Shown: positions 26,800-36,103, counted from the first letter of the stretch. The stretch: 64,000 nucleotides of DNA from Rhodococcus sp. SGAir0479 (GCF_005484805.1 NZ_CP039432.1:3472001-3536000); one strand, 5' to 3'. Numbers and translations: made by a program. The notes: a model not told the origin generated them from the letters alone.

Positions 26800-27485
26800 G
26801 TCTCAGCGAAGGCACACCGGGCAGCGAGCTGAACGGCGGCTCCACGGGCACCGGCAACGACAACAACCGGCACAAGCGGGTGCTGTTGGTCTGGGATGCC
26901 CCCAACCTCGACATGGGGCTCGGCGCCATTCTCGGCGGGCGCCCCACGGCCGCGTACCGCCCGCGTTTCGACGCCCTCGGCCGGTGGCTGCTGGGACGGA
27001 CCGCCGAGCTGTCCGCAACCGAGACCGCGACCCTCGAGCCCGAGGCGACCGTCTTCACCAACATCGCCCCTGGTAGCGCCGATGTCGTCCGCCCCTGGGT
27101 GGAGGCGTTGCGTAACGTGGGTTTCGCGGTGTTCGCCAAGCCCAAGGTGGAGGAGGACAGCGACGTCGACTCCGACATGCTCCACCACATCGAGGTTCGC
27201 CGTGGTGAGGGCCTGGCCGGGGTCATGGTCGCCTCCGCCGACGGGCAGGCGTTCCGGGAGCCGTTGGAGGACATCGCAGCAGCCGGCGTGCCGGTGCAGG
27301 TACTCGGGTTCCGCGAGCACGCCAGTTGGGCGGTCTCGTCCGACATCCTGGAATTCGTCGACCTCGAGGACATCCCGGGCGTCTTCCGTGAGCCACTGCC
27401 GCGGGTGAGCCTGGAGTCCCTGCCCGACGAGGGTGCGTGGCTGCAGCCGTTCCGTCCGCTGTCCGCCCTGCTCGTCGGGCGCTGA
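26796..27485 (+). CDS. NYN domain protein (Rv0207c-like), putative RNase
   Basis: 229 residues. The N-terminal half shows the NYN/PIN-like strand VLLVWDAPNLDMGLGAILGG (Asp-Asn pair) and conserved acidic DVDSDMLHHIE and ADGQAFREPLEDI. NYN domains are PIN-fold endoribonucleases; the first Asp and the later Asp/Asp pair here would be the metal-binding site. The C-terminal third is less conserved. Mycobacterial Rv0207c is the syntenic homologue. It overlaps trmB by 4 nt and precedes mmpL3 by 11 nt, so all three form one transcript. Activity is inferred; RNA targets are unknown. Confidence 0.85.
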   Translation: MSLSEGTPGSELNGGSTGTGNDNNRHKRVLLVWDAPNLDMGLGAILGGRPTAAYRPRFDALGRWLLGRTAELSATETATLEPEATVFTNIAPGSADVVRPWVEALRNVGFAVFAKPKVEEDSDVDSDMLHHIEVRRGEGLAGVMVASADGQAFREPLEDIAAAGVPVQVLGFREHASWAVSSDILEFVDLEDIPGVFREPLPRVSLESLPDEGAWLQPFRPLSALLVGR

Positions 27486-27496
27486 GGAGTCGATAC

Positions 27497-30316
27497 GTGT
27501 TCGCTCGCTGGGGAGATCTCGTCTACCGGGCCCGTTTCACCGTCATCGCGGTGATGGTGGCCGGGCTGTTGGCGCTGGGCGCCTACGGGTCCGGGCTCGG
27601 TGATCACCTCAGTCAGAGCGGCTGGGACGACCCCGGCTCCGAATCGGTGGCGGCCGCGAAGCTCGCGGACGGCACCTTCGGCCGGGACACCGCCGGCGAC
27701 GTCGTCGCGATGTACACGGCACCAGAGGGCAAGACCGTCGACGATCCCGCGTTCACCGCGAAGGTCACCGACAGCCTGCAACGTCTGCTCGCCGACCATC
27801 CCGACGAGGTCACCAAGATCAACGGCAGCTACTTCCCGCTGCCGAACACGACGCGGTTGCCCGCACTGGCCACCACGGACAAGTCCCACGCGATCGCCAG
27901 CATCGCGCTCGCGGGCGAGAACGACACCGCGATCACCAACAACTTCCGCGCAATCAAGGACTCGTTCCAGATCGACGGGGTCGAGGTTCAGCTCGCCGGC
28001 ATGCAGCCGGTCGCGAGCGCGATCAACGACACGATGGCGAACGACATCCACCGAATGGAGATCCTCGCGATCCCGGCGGTGGCGGTGCTGCTGTTCTTCG
28101 TGTTCGGTGGCGTCGTCGCAGCCGCGCTGCCACTCATCGTGGGCGGCCTGACGATCCTCGGCGCCAACGGCATCGTCCGGGTGTTCACGCACTTCACCGA
28201 GGTCAACGCGTTCGTGGCGTCGGTGGTGTCACTGATCGGCCTGGGCCTGGCGATCGACTACGGCCTCTTCATCGTGAGCCGGTTCCGCGAGGAACTGGGC
28301 GACGGTTACGACACCCGCACGGCGGTGCGGCGCAGCGTCATGACGGCGGGCCGGACCGTGTTGTTCTCCTCGACCATGATCGCGGTGAGCCTCGGCGGGC
28401 TGATCCTGTTCCCGCAGGGCTTCCTGAAGTCGGTCGCGTACGGCGCGATCGCGACGGTGCTGCTGGCCGCGTTCACCTCCGTCACCGTGCTGCCGGCGAT
28501 CCTCAGCATCCTGGGCCGGCGGATCGACAAGTTCGGCCTCAAGCGCTTCGGCCAGATCAAGTCGACCGAGGAGATCGAGGCCAGCCTGTGGGGCCGCCTC
28601 ACCCGCTGGGTGATGCGCCATCCGCTCAAGGTGACGATCCCCATCGTCGTCGGACTGCTGCTGCTCATCATCCCGATGACGGGCATCAAGTTCGGTGGCA
28701 TCAACGAGGACTACCTCCCCACCGACAACACCGCGCGCGTCGCGCAGGAACAGTTCGACGAGCTGTTTCCCGGACAGCGCACCGAGCCGGTGAAACTGGT
28801 GATCCAGGGCGCCGACGGCACCGAGGTGGGCCAAATCCTCAAGACCGCGAGCGGGGCGCCCGGGCTGGTCGAGAAGTTCTCGATCACCGGCCCCGCCAAG
28901 GACGGCGTCCAGGTCCTCAAGGCCGGTCTCGTCGACCGGAACGACTCCGCCGACACCATCGATTACCTGCGTGCGATGCCCATCCCGGACGGGGTGCAGG
29001 TCCTCGTCGGTGGCACGCCCGCGATCGAGCAGGACAGCATCAACGCGTTGCTCGACAACCTGCCGCTCATGGTCGTGTCCGTGCTGCTCGTGACCACGCT
29101 GCTGATGTTCCTGGCGTTCGGCTCGATCGTGCTGCCGATCAAGGCCGTGCTGATGAGCGCGCTGGGGCTCGGGTCCACGCTCGGCATCCTCACCTGGATC
29201 TTCGTCGACGGTCACGGTTCCGGGCTGCTCAACTTCACACCGGGTCCGATCACCTCGCCGGTGCTGGTGTTGATCGTCGCGATCATCTACGGCCTCTCGA
29301 TCGACTACGAGGTGTTCCTGCTCTCGCGCATGGTCGAGGCGCGCAGCCAGGGCGCGAGCACCACCGAGGCCATCCGGATCGGCACCGCCCACACCGGTCG
29401 CATCATCACCGCGGCGGCGCTGATCCTCATCGTCGTCACCGGCGCGTTCGGCTTCTCCGAACTGGTGATGATGAAGTACATCGCCTACGGAATGATCGCG
29501 GCGCTCGTCATCGACGCGACGCTGATCCGCATGTTCCTGGTCCCGGCCGTCATGAAGCTCCTCGGTGACGATTGCTGGTGGGCACCGGCGTGGATGAAGC
29601 GCATCCAGCAGAAGATCGGCCTGGGCGAGCCCATCCTCGACAGCGAACTGAGCGCGGTGGACGTCCCCGACCTCGCCGCGGTCGGCGCCCCGGCGACCGG
29701 CGGTCCGCAGACGTCTTCCACTTCGGCGGCCGCGGCGCCTGCGCCGGCAGCGACGTCGGCTCCTGCGCCCGCGCCCGCGCCGGCGCGGGAACCGGACCCG
29801 TTGACCCAGCCGCTCCCCCGCATCTCGGCGGCTCCGCGGGCCCGCTCGGCGACCCCCCGCACCACCCCGAACGGACGGCCGCCGCGAACCCCGCAGGCAC
29901 CGCAGACAACGCAGGCACCGCAGACGACACAGGCACCGCAGACCCGTCCGGCCCCGTCTCAGCCCGCCGAGCCGACCGCGAGCATTCCGACGCCGAAGGT
30001 CGAGCGCCCGCAGGCCGCGCGGCGGATGGAGGGCGACGAGGTGCCGTGGCTCGCAGCGCTGCACGCCCCCCACACCGGTGCCATCCCGGCACTACGGCCG
30101 AAGACGGAACCGAGCCCGGCATCCGAGCCGGCTCCCGCACCGAAGCCCGAGCCCGAGCGCAAGCCCGAGACCGAGCGCGAGACCGCTCCGGCGGCCGAGC
30201 CGGCGCCGGTGACCCGGCCCGAGCCCGAACCGGAGAACCCGGGCCGTCATCGCGGCGGGGACGGCGCCACCGTGAGCGTGCGCGAGCTTCTCGCCCGCCA
30301 CAAGGACGACGACTGA
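27497..30316 (+). CDS. mmpL3: MMPL family lipid exporter, MmpL3-type
   Basis: 939 residues from the GTG at 27497, with GAGGAG 8 nt upstream. MmpL3 exports trehalose monomycolate, the mycolate precursor, by proton-driven RND-type transport. Two six-helix bundles with periplasmic domains are visible. The proton-relay Asp-Tyr pairs are in LAIDYGLFIVSRF (D254-Y255) and LSIDYEVFLLSRM (D603-Y604). An essential C-terminal cytoplasmic tail of about 190 residues is Ala/Pro-rich and contains repeats of QAPQTT. The neighbouring trmB and NYN genes match mycobacterial mmpL3 synteny. It is the target of several mycobacterial inhibitors, and it should be essential here. Confidence 0.92.
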   Translation: MFARWGDLVYRARFTVIAVMVAGLLALGAYGSGLGDHLSQSGWDDPGSESVAAAKLADGTFGRDTAGDVVAMYTAPEGKTVDDPAFTAKVTDSLQRLLADHPDEVTKINGSYFPLPNTTRLPALATTDKSHAIASIALAGENDTAITNNFRAIKDSFQIDGVEVQLAGMQPVASAINDTMANDIHRMEILAIPAVAVLLFFVFGGVVAAALPLIVGGLTILGANGIVRVFTHFTEVNAFVASVVSLIGLGLAIDYGLFIVSRFREELGDGYDTRTAVRRSVMTAGRTVLFSSTMIAVSLGGLILFPQGFLKSVAYGAIATVLLAAFTSVTVLPAILSILGRRIDKFGLKRFGQIKSTEEIEASLWGRLTRWVMRHPLKVTIPIVVGLLLLIIPMTGIKFGGINEDYLPTDNTARVAQEQFDELFPGQRTEPVKLVIQGADGTEVGQILKTASGAPGLVEKFSITGPAKDGVQVLKAGLVDRNDSADTIDYLRAMPIPDGVQVLVGGTPAIEQDSINALLDNLPLMVVSVLLVTTLLMFLAFGSIVLPIKAVLMSALGLGSTLGILTWIFVDGHGSGLLNFTPGPITSPVLVLIVAIIYGLSIDYEVFLLSRMVEARSQGASTTEAIRIGTAHTGRIITAAALILIVVTGAFGFSELVMMKYIAYGMIAALVIDATLIRMFLVPAVMKLLGDDCWWAPAWMKRIQQKIGLGEPILDSELSAVDVPDLAAVGAPATGGPQTSSTSAAAAPAPAATSAPAPAPAPAREPDPLTQPLPRISAAPRARSATPRTTPNGRPPRTPQAPQTTQAPQTTQAPQTRPAPSQPAEPTASIPTPKVERPQAARRMEGDEVPWLAALHAPHTGAIPALRPKTEPSPASEPAPAPKPEPERKPETERETAPAAEPAPVTRPEPEPENPGRHRGGDGATVSVRELLARHKDDD
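29896..29945 (+). repeat. In-frame tandem QAPQTT repeat in the MmpL3 tail
   Basis: Units of about 18 nt (GCAGACxACxCAGGCACC type) encode PQTTQA repeated two to three times near residues 800-816. The units vary at wobble and some first bases. The repeat is likely to change length between strains and to be disordered. Confidence 0.6.
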
Positions 30317-30322
30317 GCCACC

Positions 30323-30397
30323 GGCGTCAGCGGAGCATTCGGCCGGCCCGGCGTCAGTCGAGCATTCGACCGGCCCGGTGTCAGCCGAGCATTCGGC
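30323..30397 (-). repeat. 27-nt tandem repeat at the 3' end of the DUF1707 gene
   Basis: Units at 30323-30349 and 30350-30376 and a partial third at 30377-30397 share GGxGTCAGxxGAGCATTCGxC. The third includes the real end of the DUF1707 coding region (R-M-L-G-stop), and the two others each restore an ATG-CTC-xG-CTGA-like end. It lies between convergent mmpL3 and DUF1707 genes and takes up the whole gap. Confidence 0.75.
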
Positions 30398-31055
30398 GCA
30401 GCGCCGTGCCGAACGGGTATCGCGCGGTGATCGAGCCGAAGCGAACCCGTCCGCGGACGACCAGGTGCAGCGGGCCGTAGGGCGGGCCGGTGCGAACCTT
30501 GTTCGAGACCGAACCACCGACCGTGTCGATGTCGTTGAGGTCGGCGGTCGCCTCCTCGGGCAGGACCAGCGTCACCGACCCGCAGGCGTCGTCGACGGTG
30601 AGGTGAACCACCTGCGTCTGCATGACGGCCTCGGTGAAGTCGAGGGTGGTGCTCCCCATCCGGGTGTCGAGCGTCAGCGCCGGCGGCACGTGCCACCGCC
30701 CCTTGCGGGTGACCGTGGACATCCGGCCGCGGATGACGAGCGGCTGCTGCGCGGGATATCCGCCCATGGCCGGCGGCATCGCGGGACCGGGCGCGGCGGG
30801 CACCCCGGCGGCGTGCGGCGCGGGCGGGTGGGGCACGGGCGGATGCACGCCGGTGACGTACGCCGGGTCGATCTGCATGCCCGGCAGGTCCACCAGCACC
30901 GCGTTCAGTTCACCGCGGGTCTTCGCGGCGAGCACGGTGTCCATTCGTTCGGTGAACTCCCCCAGCGACAGCATGCCCTGCCCCACTGCACGTTGGAGCA
31001 GTTCGCCGACGTGGTCGCGCTCGGCATCGGACACCCGTAGATCTCTCGCCTCCAT
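30381..31055 (-). CDS. DUF1707 domain protein with LiaF-like C-terminus
   Basis: 224 residues from the ATG at 31055. The N-terminal DUF1707 signature is LRVSDAERDHVGELLQRAVGQGMLSLGEFTERMD (about 5-38), a short helical module known from SHOCT-like actinobacterial proteins. A Pro/Ala-rich linker of about 45 residues follows, then a beta-rich domain (STTLDFTEAVMQTQVVHLTVDDACGSVTLVLPEEATADLN) of LiaF/DUF2154 type. LiaF proteins sense cell-envelope stress, but no membrane helix is present here. It may bind at the membrane through the linker; no more is known. The AI-2E-type gene is 17 nt upstream, in the same direction. Confidence 0.8.
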   Translation of the reverse strand: MEARDLRVSDAERDHVGELLQRAVGQGMLSLGEFTERMDTVLAAKTRGELNAVLVDLPGMQIDPAYVTGVHPPVPHPPAPHAAGVPAAPGPAMPPAMGGYPAQQPLVIRGRMSTVTRKGRWHVPPALTLDTRMGSTTLDFTEAVMQTQVVHLTVDDACGSVTLVLPEEATADLNDIDTVGGSVSNKVRTGPPYGPLHLVVRGRVRFGSITARYPFGTALRRMLG

Positions 31056-31072
31056 GCGCTCGAGGATAGAGG

Positions 31073-32320
31073 TCAGTCCCGGGAACCCGCAGTCCCGCCG
31101 CTGCCCGGATTCTCGGATTCGTCCGGTTCGTCGGGGATGGCGGGGAACATCGGGATCGACGGATCCACCCGGGCGAGGGACTCGTAGGTCGCCTCCGGGT
31201 CCTGCGAGGTGAGCGACCGGAGGGCCGTGTTGAGGAACGCCACGATCGGCACGGCCAACAGACCACCGACGATGCCGGCCAGGACGATGCCGGTGGTGAT
31301 GGCGAGGACCACCGCCAGCGGGTGCAGGCGCACCGCACGCCCGAGCAGCAGCGGCTGCAGGACGTGCCCCTCGAGTTGCATGACGGCGACGATGATCCCG
31401 AGCACGATCAGCGCGGTGAGCAGTCCCTTCGTCACGAACGCGACGAGCACCGCCAGGAAACCCGTGACGAACGCGCCGACGATCGGGATGAACGCACCGA
31501 TGAACACCAGCGACGCGAGCGGCAGCGCCAGCGGCACCCCGAGGATCGCCAGTCCCGCGCCGATGCCCACCGCGTCGGCTGCGGCGACCGCGACCGTCGC
31601 CCGGGTGTAGCCGACGAGCGAGTGGAAGCCCTGCCGCCCGGCCAGCCGCACTCGGCCGCGGGAGTTCTTCGGGATGATCCGGGTGACGAACTCCCACACC
31701 TGGTCGCCGCCGTAGAGGAAGAACACCAGCGTGAAGAGGGTGAGGAACGCGCCCGCGAAGATCTCGCCGACGACCGTCGCGGTGGTCAGTGCCCCGCTGG
31801 TGAGCGTCTCCTGGTTGGACTGGACGGCCTTGACGACGTTGTCGCCGGCGTTCCGGATCTGGTCTTGACTGAAGTGGAGCGGGCCGTCGGTGAGCCACTC
31901 CTGGGCCTTGGTGACGCTGGTGGTGAACTGGTCGCTGAGCCCGGGCAGGCCCGCGACGAACTGTTCCACCACGAACGACAGGACGGCCCCGACGATGCCG
32001 ATCGTGCCGACGACGGCGATGATCACCGCTGCCGATCGCGGTACCCCGCGCCGGTGCATCCAGTCGACGCTCGGCATGAGGAACGCGGCCAGCAGCAGTG
32101 CCAGCGCGACGGGGATGACGACGGTCTCGAGCTTGGACACGACGTAGCCCACCGCGAGCAGTCCGGCGAACAGCACCAACAGCCGCCACGTCCAGGCGGC
32201 CCCGACGCGAACGAGGGGATGCACCGTCCCGGAGACGGCCTGCTCCGAGACCGGAGTCGGGGCGGAGGATGCGGACGATTCCGCCTGTGCGGGAGCCTCC
32301 CCCGGTTCCTTGTCGCTCAC
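31073..32320 (-). CDS. AI-2E family transporter (Rv0205-like permease)
   Basis: 415 residues from the GTG at 32320. The first 40 residues are disordered (Ala, Ser, Pro). Eight or so hydrophobic helices follow, with the family's typical GYTRATVAVAAADAVGIGAGLAILGVPLALPLASLVFIGAFIPIVGAFVTGF and GHVLQPLLLGRAVRLHPLAVVLAITTG (QP-LLGR-V-LHP motif). Members named for AI-2 export include TqsA; most actinobacterial ones have no known substrate. Mycobacteria have such a gene (Rv0205) beside mmpL3. A conserved Pro/Asp-rich C-terminal tail is present. It overlaps the divergent adenylate cyclase region by none of its coding bases if the cyclase starts at 32430. Confidence 0.85.
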   Translation of the reverse strand: MSDKEPGEAPAQAESSASSAPTPVSEQAVSGTVHPLVRVGAAWTWRLLVLFAGLLAVGYVVSKLETVVIPVALALLLAAFLMPSVDWMHRRGVPRSAAVIIAVVGTIGIVGAVLSFVVEQFVAGLPGLSDQFTTSVTKAQEWLTDGPLHFSQDQIRNAGDNVVKAVQSNQETLTSGALTTATVVGEIFAGAFLTLFTLVFFLYGGDQVWEFVTRIIPKNSRGRVRLAGRQGFHSLVGYTRATVAVAAADAVGIGAGLAILGVPLALPLASLVFIGAFIPIVGAFVTGFLAVLVAFVTKGLLTALIVLGIIVAVMQLEGHVLQPLLLGRAVRLHPLAVVLAITTGIVLAGIVGGLLAVPIVAFLNTALRSLTSQDPEATYESLARVDPSIPMFPAIPDEPDESENPGSGGTAGSRD

Positions 32321-32415
32321 CGCGCGAGCGTATCGGGACACCGACCGTCGTGCGTGGGAACGACGAGCGCCGGGCGCCAACCGTGTGCGCTGGCGCACTG
32401 GGAAGTATGTCCGGC

Positions 32416-32429
32416 TAAATTATGAGGTC
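32416..32429 (+). promoter_or_regulatory. Candidate leaderless -10 of the adenylate cyclase gene
   Basis: TAAATT at 32416-32421 in an unusually AT-rich spot stands 8 nt before the GTG at 32430. No Shine-Dalgarno at a normal distance precedes this GTG, so a leaderless start is the simplest reading. Confidence 0.4.
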
Positions 32430-33944
32430 GTGTGGGCATCGTACCGAGCAGTGGCGCTGACGATTCGCAGTCGGTGGCCCCTCTACATGCTCTCGATGGC
32501 CGGGGCGAACTTCATCGGCGCGGTGCTGGTCTTCGCGTTCGTCCGGTACGGCATTCCCATCCCGGAGTCGGCGGACATCATCAACGACCGGGTCCGGAAC
32601 GTCGCGATCTTCGGCGTCTACCTGTTGTTCGCGGGCGTCGTGAGCCTGGCGGCGGCGGCGGTCATGCTGCGCACCGTCATCCGGTGGCAGTTGCGGGGCG
32701 GGCCGCCGACCCGCAAGGAACAGATGGCGGCCCTGCACGCGCCGCTGCGGCAGGCGATCGTCCACCTGGTGCTCTGGTTCCTGGGCGGCGTGATCTTCGT
32801 GTTCCTCACGGTCGAGGAGATGCCGGAACTCGCGGTCGCGGTGGTGGTGACCGTCTGTATGGCCGCCACCACGACCTTCGGGTTCACCTACATGCTCGGC
32901 GAGCGGATCCTGCGTCCGGTCGCGGCGCAGGCGCTGAGCGAGGGCCAGTTCGACCGGACGATGGCTCCCGGCGTCGGCACCCGCATGGCGATGACGTGGG
33001 GTCTGGGCACGCTGATGCCGGTCATCGGCATCATCCTGCTGTGCGTCACCCAGCTCACCACGGATCTCGAGTTCGACCCCAGCGCCCTCGCGTGGGCGAT
33101 CCTGCTGCTGTCGATCATGGCGATCGGGCAGGCGTTCGCGCTGTCGATGCTGACCGCCAGCCAGATCTCCGATCCCATCCGGCAACTGCGGCGCGCGATC
33201 GAGCGCGCGCAGCGCGGGGAGACCGACGTGCGGGTCGAGGTGTTCGACGGCTCCGAGATCGGCCGCCTGCAGGTGGGCTTCAACCGCATGATGAGCGAGG
33301 CCGCCGAACGGCGGGTGCTGCGGGAGCTGTTCGGTCAGCACGTCGGCGAGGACGTCGCGCGCCGGGCGCTGCAGTTCGGCACCGAGCTGGGCGGCGAGAC
33401 CCGATTCGTCGCGGTGCTGTTCGTCGACATGGTCGGTTCGACGGGCGCGGCGGCCGAGCGGCCCCCGAGTGAGGTCGTCGAGCTGCTCAACGAGTTCTTC
33501 CGGGTGGTCGTCGACGTGGTCGACCGGCACCACGGCTTCGTCAACAAATTCATGGGCGACGCGGCGTTGGCGATCTTCGGTGCCCCGCTGGATCGCCCCG
33601 ACGCACCGACCGCCGCGCTGGCGGCGGCGCGGGAGCTGCGCTTCGCGCTCAACGAGATCACCGGCCTCGACATCGGCATCGGCGTGTCGGCGGGCCTCGC
33701 GGTCGCCGGCAACATCGGCGCGGCGGAGCGCTTCGAGTACACCGTGATCGGCGATCCGGTGAACGAGGCGTCGCGGCTGACGGAACTCGCGAAGCTGCGG
33801 CCGAGCCGCGTCCTGGCCTCCACCAGCGCGCTGTACTTCGCCGACGACGAGGAGCAGGCGCACTGGGAACTGGGTGATCAGGTGCAGTTGCGCGGCAGGC
33901 GCCGCAACACGCATCTGGCGTGGCCGGTCCTGTATCCGGAGTGA
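32430..33944 (+). CDS. Membrane adenylate cyclase with HAMP domain (class III)
   Basis: 504 residues from the GTG at 32430; starts further upstream or downstream are possible. About six N-terminal helices precede a HAMP domain (SQISDPIRQLRRAIERAQRGETDVRVEVFDGSEIGRLQVGFNRM). The class III cyclase domain follows: metal Asp in VLFVDMVGST, GFVNKFMGDAALAIFGAP (substrate Lys in NKFMGD and the second metal Asp), then IGDPVNEASRLTE with the adenine-specifying Asp and transition-state Asn and Arg. All catalytic residues are therefore present. The layout is that of mycobacterial Rv1318c-Rv1320c/Rv3645. Ligand or signal is unknown. Confidence 0.9.
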   Translation: MWASYRAVALTIRSRWPLYMLSMAGANFIGAVLVFAFVRYGIPIPESADIINDRVRNVAIFGVYLLFAGVVSLAAAAVMLRTVIRWQLRGGPPTRKEQMAALHAPLRQAIVHLVLWFLGGVIFVFLTVEEMPELAVAVVVTVCMAATTTFGFTYMLGERILRPVAAQALSEGQFDRTMAPGVGTRMAMTWGLGTLMPVIGIILLCVTQLTTDLEFDPSALAWAILLLSIMAIGQAFALSMLTASQISDPIRQLRRAIERAQRGETDVRVEVFDGSEIGRLQVGFNRMMSEAAERRVLRELFGQHVGEDVARRALQFGTELGGETRFVAVLFVDMVGSTGAAAERPPSEVVELLNEFFRVVVDVVDRHHGFVNKFMGDAALAIFGAPLDRPDAPTAALAAARELRFALNEITGLDIGIGVSAGLAVAGNIGAAERFEYTVIGDPVNEASRLTELAKLRPSRVLASTSALYFADDEEQAHWELGDQVQLRGRRRNTHLAWPVLYPE

Positions 33945-33972
33945 CGTGGGCGATCTTGGATACCCTGGGCTC

Positions 33973-35148
33973 GTGGCACAGCCGGAGCCCGACCCCCGCG
34001 TCGGCAACACCGATCGGCCGCGCAGCCGATTCCGGTGGCTCAAGTGGGTCCTCGGCGCCCTGCTCGTGGCGCTGTTGGTCGGCGAGGGCGTCTACCTGTG
34101 GCCGCGGCTGCACGAGTCGTGGCAGGCGCTGACCGAGATCCACTGGGGTTGGGTCGCGTTGTGCGTCGCGGCGCAGGCGGTGTCGCTCAGCGGCTACGCC
34201 CGCCTCCAGAGGCAGCTGTTGCGCGCCGGCGGGGTCGTGGTGAGCCAGCGCAAGTCGCTCGCGGTGATCTACGGGTCGACGGCGATGGCGTTGACGCTCC
34301 CGGCCGGGCAGGTGTTCTCGACGGCGTTCACGTACCGCGAGACCCGCCGCTGGGGTGCGACGCCAGTGGTGGCGTCGTGGCAGCTGGCCATCTCCGGGGT
34401 CGTCGCGGCCGCCGGTCTGGCGGCGATCGGGATGGCCGGCGCGCTCCTGGTGGGCGGGCCGGTGAGTCCCTTCACGCTGGTGTTCTCGGTGGCCGGGCTG
34501 ATCGCGTTGATGTACGCCGGACGCTACGTCGCCGCGCACCCGGACGCGATCGAACGGGCGGCGCGCTGGATCCTCGGCCGCGTCAACCGGATGCTGTCCA
34601 AGCCTGCCGACACCGGGATGGACGCGGTGCGCGCCACGATCGAGCAGCTCGACTCGGTGCAACTGGGCCGGCGGGACGCCGCCTCGACCGTCGGCTGGGC
34701 GACGGTGCACCGGGTGGCCGACGTGGCCTGCCTGGGCGCGGCGTGCCTGGCGATCGGCGCCGACCCGGTGGGGGCGGGCCTGCTGATCGCGTTCGCGGCG
34801 GGCAAGGCCGTCGCCACCATCCCGGGTGCGCCCGGCGGTCTCGTCTACGTCGACGCGACGCTCATCGCGACGCTGACGACGGCCGCGAGCATCAGTGCGT
34901 CCCAGGCGGTGGCCGCGGCGTTCGTCTACCGCGGCGTCAGCTTCATCCTCGTCGCCGTCGTCGGCTGGATCGTGTTCGCGTTCCTGTTCCGGGGACACCG
35001 GCAGGACGAGCCGGAACTCGATTCCGTCCTCGAGCAGGCCGAGGCACCCGCGTTGCCGGAGCGCACGGTCGTCGCCGATCCGCTGACCGTCCGGCCCGAG
35101 CCCGCCCCGGTGCACGACCCGCTCCGGCCGCTCGATCGCCCCGAATGA
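33973..35148 (+). CDS. LPG-synthase-TM-type (UPF0104/YbhN) flippase-like membrane protein
   Basis: 391 residues from the GTG at 33973, 6 nt after TACCCT (leaderless). Eight or nine helices are visible. The motifs LTLPAGQVFSTAFTYRETRRWGATPVVASWQ (about 100-130) and ATIPGAPGGLVYVDATLIATLT (about 285-306) match the lysylphosphatidylglycerol-synthase transmembrane-domain family, in which MprF-like proteins flip lipids; P-G-x-(V/L)G-E/D loops are diagnostic. It lacks a soluble transferase domain. The role is probably lipid translocation in the envelope. It begins 28 nt after the adenylate cyclase gene but has its own start signal. Confidence 0.75.
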   Translation: MAQPEPDPRVGNTDRPRSRFRWLKWVLGALLVALLVGEGVYLWPRLHESWQALTEIHWGWVALCVAAQAVSLSGYARLQRQLLRAGGVVVSQRKSLAVIYGSTAMALTLPAGQVFSTAFTYRETRRWGATPVVASWQLAISGVVAAAGLAAIGMAGALLVGGPVSPFTLVFSVAGLIALMYAGRYVAAHPDAIERAARWILGRVNRMLSKPADTGMDAVRATIEQLDSVQLGRRDAASTVGWATVHRVADVACLGAACLAIGADPVGAGLLIAFAAGKAVATIPGAPGGLVYVDATLIATLTTAASISASQAVAAAFVYRGVSFILVAVVGWIVFAFLFRGHRQDEPELDSVLEQAEAPALPERTVVADPLTVRPEPAPVHDPLRPLDRPE

Positions 35149-35208
35149 CGCCGGCTCGGCGCCCGTGGACGCGGACCTCGCAGCGGTAGCGCGGTCCCGC
35201 CGGCGCCG

Positions 35209-36021
35209 TCACTCGACGCCGAGGCACCCGCCGGCGGACGCATCCCGCTGGTCGTCTCTGCGCAGGACCGGCATGAGGTCCGGGCGCTTCGCGACGCGCC
35301 CGGTGCCCGACGACGTCCGGCGGACGCGACGGCCGAGCCACGGCCCGAGGAACCGCACCGCCCACTCGGTGTCCGCGCGCACGCGGCCCAGCACGGTGAC
35401 GGGCGGGAGCGGTCCCAGATCCTCCTGCCAGCGCAGGTCGGTGCCGGGAAGCTCCAGCACGGTCGCGGCGGCCGCGGCCAGTCGGTCGTGCCCGTCGGCA
35501 TTGAGGTGCAGCCGATCCCAGCTCCACAGCCGCGGGTCCGTGGCGACCGGGTACAGCTCGAGGTCGATCACCGCGACGCCGTGCCGGCCCGCCGCCGCAC
35601 GGATCTCGGTGTTGAGCGCCGAGATTCGCGCCATGATCGTGCGGCCGCCCGGCATACCGGCGCCGAGCGTGGGGAACGCCATCGTCATCACCCGCGCACC
35701 CGACGCGGTCAGCGCCTCGAAGGCGATCTCGAGTTCGGCCGCGATCGCGACCGGATCGAACTTCGGCCGCAGCAGATCGTTCACGCCCGCGACGACGGAC
35801 GCCAGGTCGGGCTGCAACGCCAGCGCCGGCGCCAACTGTTCCTCCCGCACCTGACGGGCCAGACGGCCGCGGATCGCCAGGTTGGCGTAGCGCAGGTCGG
35901 GGTTGATCACCGCCAGCCGTTCGGCGAGCCGGTCCGCCCAGCCTCGGTAGCCTCGCTGATCGTCGCCGTCGTTCAGTCCCTCACTCTGACTGTCACCGAT
36001 CGCCACGAATCGACTGAACAC
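35209..36021 (-). CDS. SGNH/GDSL hydrolase (cytoplasmic-type)
   Basis: 270 residues from the GTG at 36021 (GAAGGGGAG upstream). SGNH hydrolases cleave esters with a Ser-Asp-His triad. Block I: FVAIGDSQSEGLND with the Ser nucleophile in GDSxxxG; block II Gly in NLAIRGRLA; block III: SVVAGVNDLLRP (GxND); block V: WDRLHLNADGH (Asp-x-x-His). It has no signal peptide. The tail beyond about 200 residues is basic and low-complexity, ending in GGCLGVE. Substrates could be lipid or sugar esters. The GntR gene is encoded just upstream in the same direction with 83 nt between. Confidence 0.85.
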   Translation of the reverse strand: MFSRFVAIGDSQSEGLNDGDDQRGYRGWADRLAERLAVINPDLRYANLAIRGRLARQVREEQLAPALALQPDLASVVAGVNDLLRPKFDPVAIAAELEIAFEALTASGARVMTMAFPTLGAGMPGGRTIMARISALNTEIRAAAGRHGVAVIDLELYPVATDPRLWSWDRLHLNADGHDRLAAAAATVLELPGTDLRWQEDLGPLPPVTVLGRVRADTEWAVRFLGPWLGRRVRRTSSGTGRVAKRPDLMPVLRRDDQRDASAGGCLGVE

Positions 36022-36103
36022 GCGCTCCCCTTCACCTCGGCTGCTCCGATCCGACGAGCCTAGAACTCGGGGCACCGTCGACCGACACGCGGCCCGGGAG
36101 TGG

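Noticed and set aside
29890-29950. CRISPR-like short repeats
   Set aside because: They are in-frame, only 2-3 copies of 15-18 nt without spacers, inside the mmpL3 coding tail.
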